Shown here in pieces: positions 9,357-18,232 of a stretch of 64,000 bases of DNA. Position 1 is the stretch's first letter, and each line of letters begins with the position of its first letter. Source of the stretch: Mycolicibacterium crocinum (GTDB lineage Bacteria > Actinomycetota > Actinomycetes > Mycobacteriales > Mycobacteriaceae); contig NZ_CP092362.2 of NCBI RefSeq assembly GCF_022370635.2, positions 4,464,001-4,528,000 of the forward strand, given 5' to 3'. The notes under the pieces were generated by a model that saw nothing but the letters and a program-made list of their open reading frames with translations, was not told where the DNA came from and did no database searches. A program made the position numbers and the translations under genes.

Positions 9357-9746
9357 ATGGCAGAACAGAAGCAGCCCCGCCTGGCGCAGGGCCGAGAGCA
9401 CGTGGTCGCAACGGTGGACGAAATCCCGCCCGGCACACACAAATTGGTGCCGATCGGCCGCCACGGTGTCGGCGTGTACAACGTCAACGGCACGTTCTAC
9501 GCCATCGCCAACTACTGCCCACACGAGGGCGGCCCACTCTGTTCGGGACGCCCGCGTGGCCGCAACATCGTCGATGAGAGCGTGCCCGGCGACGCCGTGA
9601 TGGTCCGCGACCTGGAGTACATCTATTGCCCCTGGCACCAGTGGGGTTTCGAGCTGGCGACCGGAACCACGGCGGTCAAGCCGGAGTGGAGTATCCGCAC
9701 CTACCCGGTACGCGTGGTGGGCGACGACGTTCTGGTGATGGCATGA
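9357..9746 (+). CDS. Small Rieske [2Fe-2S] protein
   Basis: This 129-residue protein consists of one Rieske domain: CPH (C54, H56) and CPWHQW (C91, H94) hold a [2Fe-2S] cluster. There is no catalytic domain, so it is a soluble electron carrier of the Rieske-ferredoxin type. An acidic/Arg-rich insertion (about residues 63-85) between the two ligand pairs is longer than usual. It starts 4 bp after the amidohydrolase stop, and its own stop overlaps the next ATG (ATGA), so translation is coupled. It may feed an oxygenase of the island. Confidence 0.85.
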   Translation: MAEQKQPRLAQGREHVVATVDEIPPGTHKLVPIGRHGVGVYNVNGTFYAIANYCPHEGGPLCSGRPRGRNIVDESVPGDAVMVRDLEYIYCPWHQWGFELATGTTAVKPEWSIRTYPVRVVGDDVLVMA

Positions 9747-10651
9747 GCACCCCGACGACGACCGGTCCGCAGTTGCGCGACGGCGAGCAGGTCCTGGAGA
9801 TCAACGGCGGCAACGTCGTCTACGAGATCCTCGGCGATAAAGGCGATTTCATCGCCCTGACGCCGGGTGGACGGTACAGCAAGGACATCGAGGGCCTGCG
9901 CCCGCTGGCCGAGGAACTCGTCAAGGGCGGCTACCGGGTGCTGCTGTGGGATCGACCCAACTGCGGGAAATCCGACCTGCAGTTCTACGGGCAGAGTGAA
10001 TCTCACATGCGCGCCGAGACCTTGCACGGGCTGATCACCGGGCTGGGCATCGGTCCGTGCATCATCGCCGGCGGCTCGGGCGGCGCCCGGGATTCGATCC
10101 TGACGACGATCCTCTACCCCGAGATCGCCACCAAGCTGGTGACGTGGAATATCGTCGGCGGCGTTTACGGCAGCTTCGTGCTGGGCTCCTACTACCTGGT
10201 GCCGAGCATTCTCGCGGTGCGCGGTCTCGGAATCAAAGGCCTTCTGCACGTTGACGAATGGAAGGAGCGCATCGCCGAGAACCCGGCCAACAAGGACCGG
10301 ATCCTGGCGATGGATCCCGACGAGTTCCTCCGCGTCATGCTGCGCTGGCTCAATGCGTTCGTGCCCAAACCCGGTCAGGCGATCCCCGGTGTCGACGACG
10401 AGTTCTTCGGCGACATCAAGGTGCCCACGCTCATCATCCGCGGCGGGGAGAATGACTGGGACCACCCCAAGCGGACCTCACTCGAGGTGAACTGCCTCAT
10501 CAAGGGCTCGACGCTGATCGACCCGCCGTGGCCCGAGGACGCCTGGGAGCGAGCCGGCGAGGACCGGGCATCCGGAAAGGTCAAGCACTTCAACATGTTC
10601 GACACCTGGGTGCAGGCGGCCCCGGCCATCCTGGACTTCCTCGGCCGATGA
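9743..10651 (+). CDS. Alpha/beta hydrolase
   Basis: This 302-residue alpha/beta-hydrolase begins at ATG 9743, overlapping the Rieske stop by 4 bp. LLWDRPNCGKSD (67-78) is the typical strand-turn before the nucleophile elbow. The elbow reads GGSGGA with Ser at about 112. A late Asp in RGGENDWDHP and a C-terminal His (VKHFNMF) could complete the triad. The probable role is hydrolysis of an ester, thioester or C-C bond in the pathway. It is the last gene of the 7086-10651 operon. Confidence 0.75.
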   Translation: MSTPTTTGPQLRDGEQVLEINGGNVVYEILGDKGDFIALTPGGRYSKDIEGLRPLAEELVKGGYRVLLWDRPNCGKSDLQFYGQSESHMRAETLHGLITGLGIGPCIIAGGSGGARDSILTTILYPEIATKLVTWNIVGGVYGSFVLGSYYLVPSILAVRGLGIKGLLHVDEWKERIAENPANKDRILAMDPDEFLRVMLRWLNAFVPKPGQAIPGVDDEFFGDIKVPTLIIRGGENDWDHPKRTSLEVNCLIKGSTLIDPPWPEDAWERAGEDRASGKVKHFNMFDTWVQAAPAILDFLGR

Positions 10652-10665
10652 GCATCCGGCTGAAC

Positions 10666-11139
10666 TCAGACCAGATGGATGTGGACCTCGGAGTTGGTGG
10701 AGGCCTCCAGAGCGGTGTGCACACGGCTCTCCGGGATGCGCGCCATGTCGGCCTTGCTCAACGTGACGTGAAGGATGTCGTACCCGTCGTCACCTTCCGT
10801 GCGGACGATCTCGCCGCGCAGGCCGAAACCGGCCAGCACGCCGTGCGCGTCCTCGTCGGTGCCGCGGCTGACGTAGGTCACCACACCGATCACGGGCTCG
10901 GTGCCGAACGCCTTGGCGCACAAGCCGACTCCGATGCGCGTCAGCTCGTCGATCGCGGTGTTGCTGATCAGCAATTCGGCTTCGCGGCGGCCGCGTGGCA
11001 TCGCGGCCAGGTTGTTGTCCACCACGGTCACGCCGCCGTCGTCGGCCAGCGCGCGCAGCGCCGCCACGCCCTCGGTGAGCTGCGCCGGGGTCAGCTCACC
11101 GGACGGGTCGACATCGACACGCACCACCGCCGTTCTCAT
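10666..11139 (-). CDS. Conserved hypothetical protein
   Basis: This 157-residue reading frame has ATG at 11139 and lies on the opposite strand to the operons on both sides. It is rich in charged residues and has no signal peptide or membrane segment. It starts MRTAVVRVDVDPSGELT and ends with NSEVHIHLV. I do not recognise a family. It sits between the hydrolase and the NuoF-like reductase, and its 5' end faces the reductase promoter. Confidence 0.6.
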   Translation of the reverse strand: MRTAVVRVDVDPSGELTPAQLTEGVAALRALADDGGVTVVDNNLAAMPRGRREAELLISNTAIDELTRIGVGLCAKAFGTEPVIGVVTYVSRGTDEDAHGVLAGFGLRGEIVRTEGDDGYDILHVTLSKADMARIPESRVHTALEASTNSEVHIHLV

Positions 11140-11192
11140 GTGCGTCAGCCTAGCGACCATGTGCCGGGTACCCGAATCAGAAGAGGTGACCG

Positions 11193-12500
11193 ATGAATGC
11201 GACCGCCCCCGCGGGCACGGCCCTGACCGTCGCCACCGCCCCCGGCTGCACCCCCCGGTTGTTGCGCTTGCCGGCGACGGTGGAGACCTACAGCGCGTAT
11301 GCGACCGCAGGTGGGTACGCGCCGCTGGACAACGTAGAGACCCTGCTCGCCGACGTAGAGAGCTCCGGCTTGCTCGGCCGCGGCGGTGCCGCCTTCCCAC
11401 TCGCGGTCAAGTTGCGCACGGTCCGTGCGGCGCACATTCGCGGCCACGACACCGTGGTCCTGGCCAACGGCGAGGAAGGCGAACCCGCATCGGTCAAGGA
11501 CCGCTGGTTGCTGCGCCACCGTCCGCATCTTGTGGTCGACGGTGTACGCCTGGCCGCCCGGTTGGTCGGTGCCCAGCGGGCCTTCGTGTACGTCTCCGAC
11601 CTGGATGCGGCGCGTGCCGTCGACACCGCGCTGAGCGAGGTCGGTTTCGATACCCTTGGCGGCCTGCAGATTTCGATCGTCACGGTGGAACCCGGGTACG
11701 TAGCCGGGGAAGAGACCGCCGCGGTGCGAGCGGTCAACGGCGGACCGGCCAAGCCCACCGACAAGCCGCCGCGGCCGTTCCAGCACGGCGTCGCCGGGCA
11801 CCCCACCCTGGTGAGCAATGTCGAGACCTTGGCGAATCTGCCCTACCTGCAGCGCAACGGAGCCGCGGCGTTCCGCTCGGCCGGCACCGCGGGGTCGCCG
11901 GGCACCTTCCTGATGACGGTCACCGGCGGTGGGCGGCCACCGGCCCTCTACGAGGTGCCGCACGGCATGGCGTTCACGGATCTGCTTGACCTGCACGGCA
12001 TTTCGCCGGATTCGGTACAGGGCGCACTGATGGGCGGGTACTTCGCGGGCCTGCTGAACCGCGACGTGCTGGGCACCACGCTGGACCACGAGACGTTCCG
12101 GGAACTGGGTTGCGGCCTTGGATGCGGCGCGGTCGCGATCCTCACCGACGATTGCCCGGTGGCGGTGGCGGCGTCCGTGCTGGCCTACTTCGATCGCGAG
12201 AACGCCGGGCAGTGCGGGTCGTGCTTCAACGGCACCGCGGCAATGGCCGCGGCCGCGGGGGCCTTGCGCGACGGTGCCGCGACCGCCGAGGACGTCGCCC
12301 GCCTGGAGCGGTGGTCGGTCGTGCTTCGCGGCCGGGGTGCCTGCGCCACCCTCGACGGGGCGGCCAATGTGGCGGGCAGCCTGCTCAAGCACTTCCCCGC
12401 GATCGTCGAACAGCATCTCGCCGGCGCCTGCGATCCGTGCGGGGCGGGTCGATTCAGTGCCCAGCGACCCTACGAGGTGGAGGCGGTGACGCAGACATGA
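11193..12500 (+). CDS. NuoF-like flavoprotein reductase for ferredoxin
   Basis: This 435-residue protein resembles complex I subunit NuoF/HoxF. GRGGAAFP (62-69) and NGEEGEP (92-98) bind FMN and NADH. A SLBB-type segment follows, and then a cysteine-rich C-terminus (GQCGSC, RGACATLDG, ACDPCGAG). The normal CGxCxPC iron-sulfur signature is altered: the third Cys of the cluster is missing. Its stop overlaps the ATG of a ferredoxin gene (ATGA), so the likely job is NAD(P)H to ferredoxin electron transfer for an oxygenase. This differs from the usual FAD ferredoxin reductase. Confidence in the partner is moderate. Confidence 0.78.
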   Translation: MNATAPAGTALTVATAPGCTPRLLRLPATVETYSAYATAGGYAPLDNVETLLADVESSGLLGRGGAAFPLAVKLRTVRAAHIRGHDTVVLANGEEGEPASVKDRWLLRHRPHLVVDGVRLAARLVGAQRAFVYVSDLDAARAVDTALSEVGFDTLGGLQISIVTVEPGYVAGEETAAVRAVNGGPAKPTDKPPRPFQHGVAGHPTLVSNVETLANLPYLQRNGAAAFRSAGTAGSPGTFLMTVTGGGRPPALYEVPHGMAFTDLLDLHGISPDSVQGALMGGYFAGLLNRDVLGTTLDHETFRELGCGLGCGAVAILTDDCPVAVAASVLAYFDRENAGQCGSCFNGTAAMAAAAGALRDGAATAEDVARLERWSVVLRGRGACATLDGAANVAGSLLKHFPAIVEQHLAGACDPCGAGRFSAQRPYEVEAVTQT

Positions 12501-12793
12501 GCGGCGAGATGCGAATTCGGTTGGACCGGACGCTCTGTGACGGATTCGGCGTCTGCGCCAAGCACGCGCCGAAGCACTTCTCCCTCGACGACTGGGGCTA
12601 TGCGTCGCTGATCGGTGATGGCAGAGTGAGCGAGGCCGACCGTGACGACGTCTTGCGCGCCCTGTTCGACTGCCCGGTGCACGCGATCATCGAGATGAGC
12701 GACAACGAATTCGACGGCGAGGCGCGACCGGTGACCACACCGGCGACCGACGATTCGCCGGTCTTCGAGGCCCGCTGGGGCTTCGCCCAGTGA
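12497..12793 (+). CDS. Ferredoxin of P450-partner type, CxxF variant
   Basis: This 98-residue protein has cluster ligands C14, C20 and C58, with Phe17 at the variable position where a classical 4Fe-4S ferredoxin has Cys (CDGFGVC...DCP). This matches the actinobacterial P450-associated ferredoxins with 3Fe-4S or unusual 4Fe-4S centres. A C-terminal extension of about 35 residues is not typical of the family. It overlaps the NuoF-like gene before it (ATGA) and the DUF35-thiolase after it, so all three are translationally coupled. Confidence 0.85.
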   Translation: MSGEMRIRLDRTLCDGFGVCAKHAPKHFSLDDWGYASLIGDGRVSEADRDDVLRALFDCPVHAIIEMSDNEFDGEARPVTTPATDDSPVFEARWGFAQ

Positions 12794-14436
12794 CCCGCGC
12801 TCCACTGCCCCAGATCACCGACGAGAACGAGTTCTTCTGGACCTCCGGCGCCGACGGCACGCTGCGCATCCAGGGATGCCAGAGCTGCAACTCGCTGATC
12901 CACCCGCCGCAGCCGGTGTGCCGGTACTGCGGAAGCCACGACCTGAAGGCCCGGCCGGTCAGCGGTAGGGCGGTGCTGTCGGCGTTCACGGTCAACGAGC
13001 GCTTCAGCATTCCGGGTCTACCCGCGCCGTACGTGGTGGCCCAGGTGGCGATCGTCGAGGATCCCCGAGTTCGGTTGACCACCAACATCATCGACGCCGA
13101 CCCTGCCGATCTGGAACAGGGTCAGCTCGTAGAGGTCGTCTTCGAAGAGAACGACGACGTCTATCTGCCGCTGTTCCGTCCGGTGACTCCCAGAGAGATC
13201 GCCGAACAACCCGCCGACGAGATCGCCCCGCAGGACTTCGCGCGACACATCCGCCCGCCGCTGACCGCGACCAAGTTCGAAGAGCGGTCGGCGATCACCG
13301 GGATCGGCGCATCGCGGCTCGGCCGCCGGTTGATGGTGAACCCGCTGTCGTTGACCATCGAGGCCTGCGAAGCGGCCGTGGCCGATGCCGGCCTGACGTT
13401 CGCCGACATCGACGGGATGTCCACCTACCCCGGCTTGGACATCGCAGGCATGGGCGAAGGTGGTGTCACAGCCTTGGAGGGCGCACTGGGGTTGCGACCC
13501 ACCTGGATCAACGGCGGGATGGACACTTTCGGGCCGGGCGGCTCGATCATCGCGGCGATGATGGCCGTCGCCACCGGGATGGCCCGGCACGTGTTGTGCT
13601 TCCGCACCCTGTGGGAGTCGACGTTCCAGGAGCTGCTCAAGCAGGGCAAGATGGCCCCGCCCGGCGGTGCGCGCACCAGCAGCTGGCAGATGCCGTTCGG
13701 CGCCACCTCGGCCGCACACACGTTGGCACTCAACGCCCAGCGGCACTTCGCCCGCTACGGCACCACCCGCGAGACGCTGGGCTGGATCGCGATCAACCAG
13801 CGGGCCAACGCCGCGCTGAACCCGACCGCCATCTACCGCGACCCGATGACGATGGACGACTATCTGTCGGCACGGCCGATCACCACGCCGTTCGGGCTGT
13901 ACGACTGCGACGTGCCCTGTGACGGCGCCGTCGCGGTGATCGTCTCCGCGGTGGAGGCCGCGAGGGACATGCCCAAGCCCCCGGTGTTGTTCGAGGCGGT
14001 CGGCACCCAGATCGTGGAACGCACCGACTGGGACCAGACCACACTGACTCACGAGCCGCAGGTGCTGGGTCAGTCGGCGCATCTGTGGACGCGAACCTCG
14101 CTGCGGCCTAAGGACGTCGACGTCGCCGAGCTGTACGACGGGTTCACCTTCAACTGCCTGTCGTGGCTCGAGGCGCTCGGATTCTGCGGGATCGGCGAGG
14201 CAAAGGACTTCCTGGACGGCGGCACCAACATCGCCCGCGACGGGCTGCTGCCGCTGAACACCCACGGCGGTCAGCTCTCCCATGGCCGCACCCATGGCAT
14301 GGGACTGATCCACGAAGCCGTCAGCCAGCTGCGTGGTGAAGCCGGAGACCGGCAGGTCGACGGCGCCAAGGTCGCCGTGGCCAGTAGCGGCGGACTGACG
14401 CCGAGTGGGGTCCTGCTCATGCGGGTCGACAGATGA
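12790..14436 (+). CDS. DUF35 (zinc ribbon/OB-fold)-thiolase fusion, probable retro-aldolase
   Basis: This 548-residue fusion has a zinc ribbon with C30/C33 and C44/C47, followed by an OB-fold to about residue 135. From about 165 on it is a thiolase-fold domain of the SCP2/Ltp group. Thiolase catalytic residues are lost: the usual GHP is in a segment reading HGGQLSHGRTHG, and the late Cys-Gly motif is SSGG. In sterol side-chain degradation, Ltp2 aldolase works with the DUF35 domain of ChsH2 to cleave a beta-hydroxyacyl-CoA. Here both halves are one chain. Inferred activity is retro-aldol cleavage of a tertiary or branched hydroxyacyl-CoA. Confidence 0.82.
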   Translation: MTRAPLPQITDENEFFWTSGADGTLRIQGCQSCNSLIHPPQPVCRYCGSHDLKARPVSGRAVLSAFTVNERFSIPGLPAPYVVAQVAIVEDPRVRLTTNIIDADPADLEQGQLVEVVFEENDDVYLPLFRPVTPREIAEQPADEIAPQDFARHIRPPLTATKFEERSAITGIGASRLGRRLMVNPLSLTIEACEAAVADAGLTFADIDGMSTYPGLDIAGMGEGGVTALEGALGLRPTWINGGMDTFGPGGSIIAAMMAVATGMARHVLCFRTLWESTFQELLKQGKMAPPGGARTSSWQMPFGATSAAHTLALNAQRHFARYGTTRETLGWIAINQRANAALNPTAIYRDPMTMDDYLSARPITTPFGLYDCDVPCDGAVAVIVSAVEAARDMPKPPVLFEAVGTQIVERTDWDQTTLTHEPQVLGQSAHLWTRTSLRPKDVDVAELYDGFTFNCLSWLEALGFCGIGEAKDFLDGGTNIARDGLLPLNTHGGQLSHGRTHGMGLIHEAVSQLRGEAGDRQVDGAKVAVASSGGLTPSGVLLMRVDR

Positions 14437-15302
14437 CGGCTCCCGTGCGCCGGATGGTCCCCGTCGACGGGATCCCGATGTCGGGTCTGTTCGCCGAGGC
14501 GGCCGATCCGCGGGGAGTGATCATCGCGCTGCACGGCGGCGCGTCGTCGGCGGCCTACTTCGACTGCCCCAACCACCCGGAGCTGTCCTTCCTACGCGCC
14601 TGCGCCGCAGCGGGTTTCAGCGCGGTGGCACTCGACCGGCCGGGTTACGGGGCGTCGGCGCCGTACTCGGATGCGATGTGGGAGCCGCAGCGCCGGGTCG
14701 ATCTGGCCTACGGCGCCGCCGACGCCATGCTCGGCAAGCGGGAGCGCGGTGCCGGACTGTTCATCCTGGCGCATTCCAACGGCTGCGAACTCGCGCTGCG
14801 GATGGCCGTCGCCGAACGCGGACGAGATCTGTTGGGCCTCGAGCTGGCCGGCACCGGATTGCGCCAATACCCGGCTGCCAGAGCCATTCTCAAGCAGGCC
14901 ACTCCGACTCACCGGCCGGCGGGCCTGCGTGAGCTGATCTGGGCACCTGAAGAGCTCTACCCCGACGACGTCATCAACGCCGTCGGATCCGGCGGCGCCC
15001 CACCGCAAGAGGCTGAGATATCAGCCAACTGGGCCGGACGTGATTTTCCGGCACTCGCCGGCGGCGTCACCGCGCCCGTTCGATTCACCGCGGCCGAGCA
15101 CGAGCGGGTGTGGGATTCGACGCCCGAGGCATTGGCCGATATCGCCGCGGCGTTCGCCAAGTCGCCGCGCGTGGAAATCCACCACCAGAACAACGCCGGC
15201 CACAACCTGAGCCTGAGTTTGGCTGCCGCACAATATCACTCAAGTGTTTTGTCCTTCGTCGAGCAATGCATCACCGCTGATGTGAACAGAGAGGCTGGCT
15301 AA
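14433..15302 (+). CDS. Alpha/beta hydrolase
   Basis: This 289-residue alpha/beta-hydrolase has an oxyanion-hole motif LHGGASS, then LDRPGYGAS and the nucleophile elbow AHSNG (Ser about 115). A late His (NAGHNLSLS) would complete the triad. It overlaps the DUF35-thiolase stop by 4 bp and its own stop abuts the next start, so it belongs to the 11193-16923 operon. The probable substrate is an ester or CoA thioester made upstream in the pathway. It shares no close similarity with the hydrolase at 9743. Confidence 0.78.
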   Translation: MTAPVRRMVPVDGIPMSGLFAEAADPRGVIIALHGGASSAAYFDCPNHPELSFLRACAAAGFSAVALDRPGYGASAPYSDAMWEPQRRVDLAYGAADAMLGKRERGAGLFILAHSNGCELALRMAVAERGRDLLGLELAGTGLRQYPAARAILKQATPTHRPAGLRELIWAPEELYPDDVINAVGSGGAPPQEAEISANWAGRDFPALAGGVTAPVRFTAAEHERVWDSTPEALADIAAAFAKSPRVEIHHQNNAGHNLSLSLAAAQYHSSVLSFVEQCITADVNREAG

Positions 15303-16120
15303 TGCGAGTCGGATTCATCGGACTGGGCAGCCAGGGCGGCCCCATGGCACGACGGATCGTCGAAGGCGGCTACCCGCTCACACTGTGGGCGCGGCGCGAG
15401 GCATCGGTGGAACCGTTCGCGGACACCGCGGCCACGGTGGCCGCCTCGCCTCGGGAACTGGCGGAGGGCAGCGACCTCGTGTGCCTGTGTGTGGTCGGTG
15501 ATGCCGACGTGCTGGAAGTGGCCACCGGCGAGGACGGTGTGCTGTCCGGGCTGCAGCCCGGTGGCATCATCTCGGTGCACGCCACCGTGCATCCGGACAC
15601 CTGCCGCCAGCTGGCCGAACAGGCCGCCGCCCAGGGTGTCTCGGTGATCGATGCGCCGGTCAGCGGCGGCGGACCGGCCGCCGAAGAAGGAAAGCTGCTG
15701 GTGATGGTCGGCGGTGACGAGGCCGTCGTGGAGAAGGTCCGTCCGGTGTTCGCCACGTACGCCGACCCGATCGTGCACCTGGGTGACGTCGGTTCCGGGC
15801 AGGTCACCAAGCTGCTGAACAACCTGTTGTTCACCGCGAACATCGCGACCGCCAAGACCGCCCTGGATCTCGGTGCGGCACTGGGGATTGCGCCGGAAAA
15901 CCTGTCCGAAGTGATCACCCGCGGGTCGGCCAACAGTTTCGCGCTGGGCAGCGTCGCCCGCTTCGGCGGGAGCCTCGACATTCTCAAGCAGGTCGCTGCG
16001 GGACTGCTGCACAAGGACGTCAGCCTGATCGCGGGCATCGCCGATAAGGCCGGCGCTCAACCCGGCGCGGTGCTCGACGCCGCTGACGCCGCCCTGAGGT
16101 TGATGGACAACCCACGGTGA
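15302..16120 (+). CDS. 3-hydroxyisobutyrate dehydrogenase family oxidoreductase
   Basis: This 272-residue protein has an N-terminal Rossmann motif GLGSQGGPMA (about 7-16), the substrate motif APVSGGGPAAEEG, and the catalytic Lys in VTKLLNN. The family uses NAD(P) to oxidise beta-hydroxyacids to semialdehydes or ketoacids. It overlaps the next, paralogous gene by 4 bp; the two are related but clearly diverged. The context suggests oxidation of a branched hydroxyacid fragment released by hydrolase or aldolase. The exact substrate cannot be read. Confidence 0.85.
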   Translation: MRVGFIGLGSQGGPMARRIVEGGYPLTLWARREASVEPFADTAATVAASPRELAEGSDLVCLCVVGDADVLEVATGEDGVLSGLQPGGIISVHATVHPDTCRQLAEQAAAQGVSVIDAPVSGGGPAAEEGKLLVMVGGDEAVVEKVRPVFATYADPIVHLGDVGSGQVTKLLNNLLFTANIATAKTALDLGAALGIAPENLSEVITRGSANSFALGSVARFGGSLDILKQVAAGLLHKDVSLIAGIADKAGAQPGAVLDAADAALRLMDNPR

Positions 16121-16923
16121 AAGTCGGCTTCATCGGCGCGGGCCGGATGGGCGCACCGATGGTGCGCCGACTGGCCGACGCCGGCCATGAAGTCACCGCA
16201 CTGGGACGAACCCCCGAAAAGCTGGCTGCGGCAAAGGAATTAGGCGCGAACGCGGTCGAGACGCCTGCCGAACTGGCCCGCGACGCCGACGCGGTGGTCG
16301 TCTGCGTGTTCACCGACGAGCAGGTGCGCCAGATCGTGCTGACCGACGATCTGCTGGGTGCCATGCGGCCCGGCTCGACGCTGATCCTGCACACGACGGG
16401 CAACCCGCGCACCGCCGAGACGATCGCCGGGAAGGCGGCCGACGCGGGCATCAGCGTGCTCGACGCACCGGTGAGCGGCGGACCGCATGACATCGCCGCC
16501 GGCACCGTGACGGTGTTCGTCGGCGGCGACGACGACGCGCTGACGCGGGCCCTCCCGCTGCTGTCCAGTTATGCCGACCCGGTGCTGCATGTCGGGCCGA
16601 CCGGCTCCGGTCAACGAGTCAAGCTGGTCAACAACACATTGTTCGCCGCGCAGATCGGCATCGTCGCCGAAGCCGTCGACCTGGGCCGTCGCCTCGGTCT
16701 CGACGAAGCCACCCTGCTGAGCGCGCTCCCCCACGGCAGCGGAACCAGTCGGGCATTGGACTCGATCGCCCGCGTCGGGTCGGCAGCCGGATTCATCGGC
16801 GCCGTCGGCGAATTCATCGGCAAAGATGTGGCCGTCGTCCGCGCCACGGCGGCCGATCTGGACACCGACCTGGGGCTGCTCGGCGACGTCGTCAACGCCG
16901 CCCTCTCGAGCGCGAAAGATTAG
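16117..16923 (+). CDS. 3-hydroxyisobutyrate dehydrogenase family oxidoreductase
   Basis: This 268-residue paralogue of the preceding gene has GAGRMGAPMV (about 7-16), DAPVSGGPHD, and catalytic Lys in VKLVNNTLF. The start overlaps the previous stop (GTGA). It is the last gene of the operon that begins at 11193. Having two tandem members suggests two consecutive hydroxyacids or two stereoisomers, or a heteromeric enzyme. No clear terminator hairpin follows, and the P450 promoter region starts within about 40 bp. Confidence 0.85.
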   Translation: MKVGFIGAGRMGAPMVRRLADAGHEVTALGRTPEKLAAAKELGANAVETPAELARDADAVVVCVFTDEQVRQIVLTDDLLGAMRPGSTLILHTTGNPRTAETIAGKAADAGISVLDAPVSGGPHDIAAGTVTVFVGGDDDALTRALPLLSSYADPVLHVGPTGSGQRVKLVNNTLFAAQIGIVAEAVDLGRRLGLDEATLLSALPHGSGTSRALDSIARVGSAAGFIGAVGEFIGKDVAVVRATAADLDTDLGLLGDVVNAALSSAKD

Positions 16924-16964
16924 GTGATTTAGCCATTTTCCGCTCTCCCGTCAGCCCCACTGTT

Positions 16965-16996
16965 AGCGTTACAATCAACCAACCTTCCGTAACGCT
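16965..16996. promoter_or_regulatory. Inverted repeat upstream of the P450 operon
   Basis: agcgttac (16965-16972) and gtaacgct (16989-16996) are perfect 8-bp arms around a 16-bp centre. The centre contains accaacct (16978-16985), which equals an arm of the palindrome upstream of the TetR gene at 18949-19557. It ends 34 bp before the P450 ATG, so it is a likely operator. Confidence 0.5.
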
Positions 16997-17029
16997 TATA
17001 GCCCAGCACTCGCCTCGGAGGAGAACGCA

Positions 17030-18232
17030 ATGACTCAGGCCGAACTCGTCTTCGATCCGTTCTCGCAGGAGTACTTCGAGAATCCGTTCGACATCTACGA
17101 GCGCATGCGGGCAGAGGCTCCGCTGTACTACGACGCGAAAGAGGATTTCTACGCGATCTCCCGCCACGAGGACGTCGCGGCGGCGTTGAAGGACCACGAG
17201 AGCTTCTCGTCGACCCGCGGCTGCGATCTGGCCATGGTGAAGAGCGACGAGCCGCCGCAGAAATCGATCATCTTCATGGATCCCCCCGAGCACCGGCACA
17301 TGCGCAGCCTGCTGAACAAGGCCTTCACCCCGCGCGCGGTGCAGTCCCAGCGCGAGGTGGTCATCGAACTGGTCGACAAGTACCTGGCCGCGGCGAACCC
17401 GGACAAGTTCGACGTGGTCCAGGACTTCTCGGGGCCGTTCCCGGTCGAGGTCATCACCCGGATGGCCGGCGTTCCGGAGGAATACCGCCAGCAGGTCCGG
17501 CACTGGATCGACACCAGCCTGTCGCGCGAGCCCGGGCAGATCGGCACCAGCGAAGCCGGCATGCAGGCCAATATCGACACCGCCATCTACTACTACGGGC
17601 TGGTGCAGGAACGGCGGGAGAACCCGCAGGACGACATGATCAGCCGCCTGATCGCCGCCGAGATCCCCGACGACGACGGCAATCTGCGCCGTCTCGATGA
17701 CATCGAGATCTGTGGTTTTGCAACGCTTCTCGGTGGTGCTGGCGCCGAGACCGTAACGAAGCTGATGGGCACCGCCGCGGTCAACTTCGCCCGCTTCCCC
17801 GAGCAGTGGCAGAAGCTGCTCGACGACCGGAGCAAGATCCCGGCCGCGGTCGAGGAACTGCTGCGCTACGAAGGTCCGGTGCAGTACAACGTGCGCTACA
17901 CCCTGCGGGACACCGAGGTGCCCAGCGGGAAGATCCCGGCGGGTAAACCGGTGTTCCTCCTGCTGGCGTCGGCCAACCGGGACTCGGCCGCGTTCACCGA
18001 CGCCGACACGTTCGACATCGACCGCGACCGCACCGAGGCGCAGAACCTCGGCCTGGGCTACGGCATTCACAGCTGCCTGGGTGCCGCCCTGGCCCGCATG
18101 GAGAGCGCGATCGCGCTGGAGAAGCTGCTTGACTTCATGCCACGCTATGAAGTCCAGTGGGACGGCTTGCGGCGGGTCCAGATGCAGAATGTGGCGGGCT
18201 TTTCCCACGTACCGGTGAAGGTGCTGCGATGA
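17030..18232 (+). CDS. Cytochrome P450
   Basis: This 400-residue bacterial class I P450 has the oxygen-binding I-helix GGAGAET (about 236-242), the ExxR motif in EELLRYE (about 276), and the heme loop LGYGIHSCLG with the Cys ligand at about 349. The Phe that normally opens the heme loop is Leu. A clear ribosome site (ggagga) precedes ATG 17030. A ferredoxin gene overlaps its stop (ATGA) and is the obvious electron donor. It would hydroxylate a hydrophobic substrate. The family (CYP number) cannot be decided by eye; AGAET and overall features fit actinobacterial catabolic P450s. Confidence 0.93.
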   Translation: MTQAELVFDPFSQEYFENPFDIYERMRAEAPLYYDAKEDFYAISRHEDVAAALKDHESFSSTRGCDLAMVKSDEPPQKSIIFMDPPEHRHMRSLLNKAFTPRAVQSQREVVIELVDKYLAAANPDKFDVVQDFSGPFPVEVITRMAGVPEEYRQQVRHWIDTSLSREPGQIGTSEAGMQANIDTAIYYYGLVQERRENPQDDMISRLIAAEIPDDDGNLRRLDDIEICGFATLLGGAGAETVTKLMGTAAVNFARFPEQWQKLLDDRSKIPAAVEELLRYEGPVQYNVRYTLRDTEVPSGKIPAGKPVFLLLASANRDSAAFTDADTFDIDRDRTEAQNLGLGYGIHSCLGAALARMESAIALEKLLDFMPRYEVQWDGLRRVQMQNVAGFSHVPVKVLR

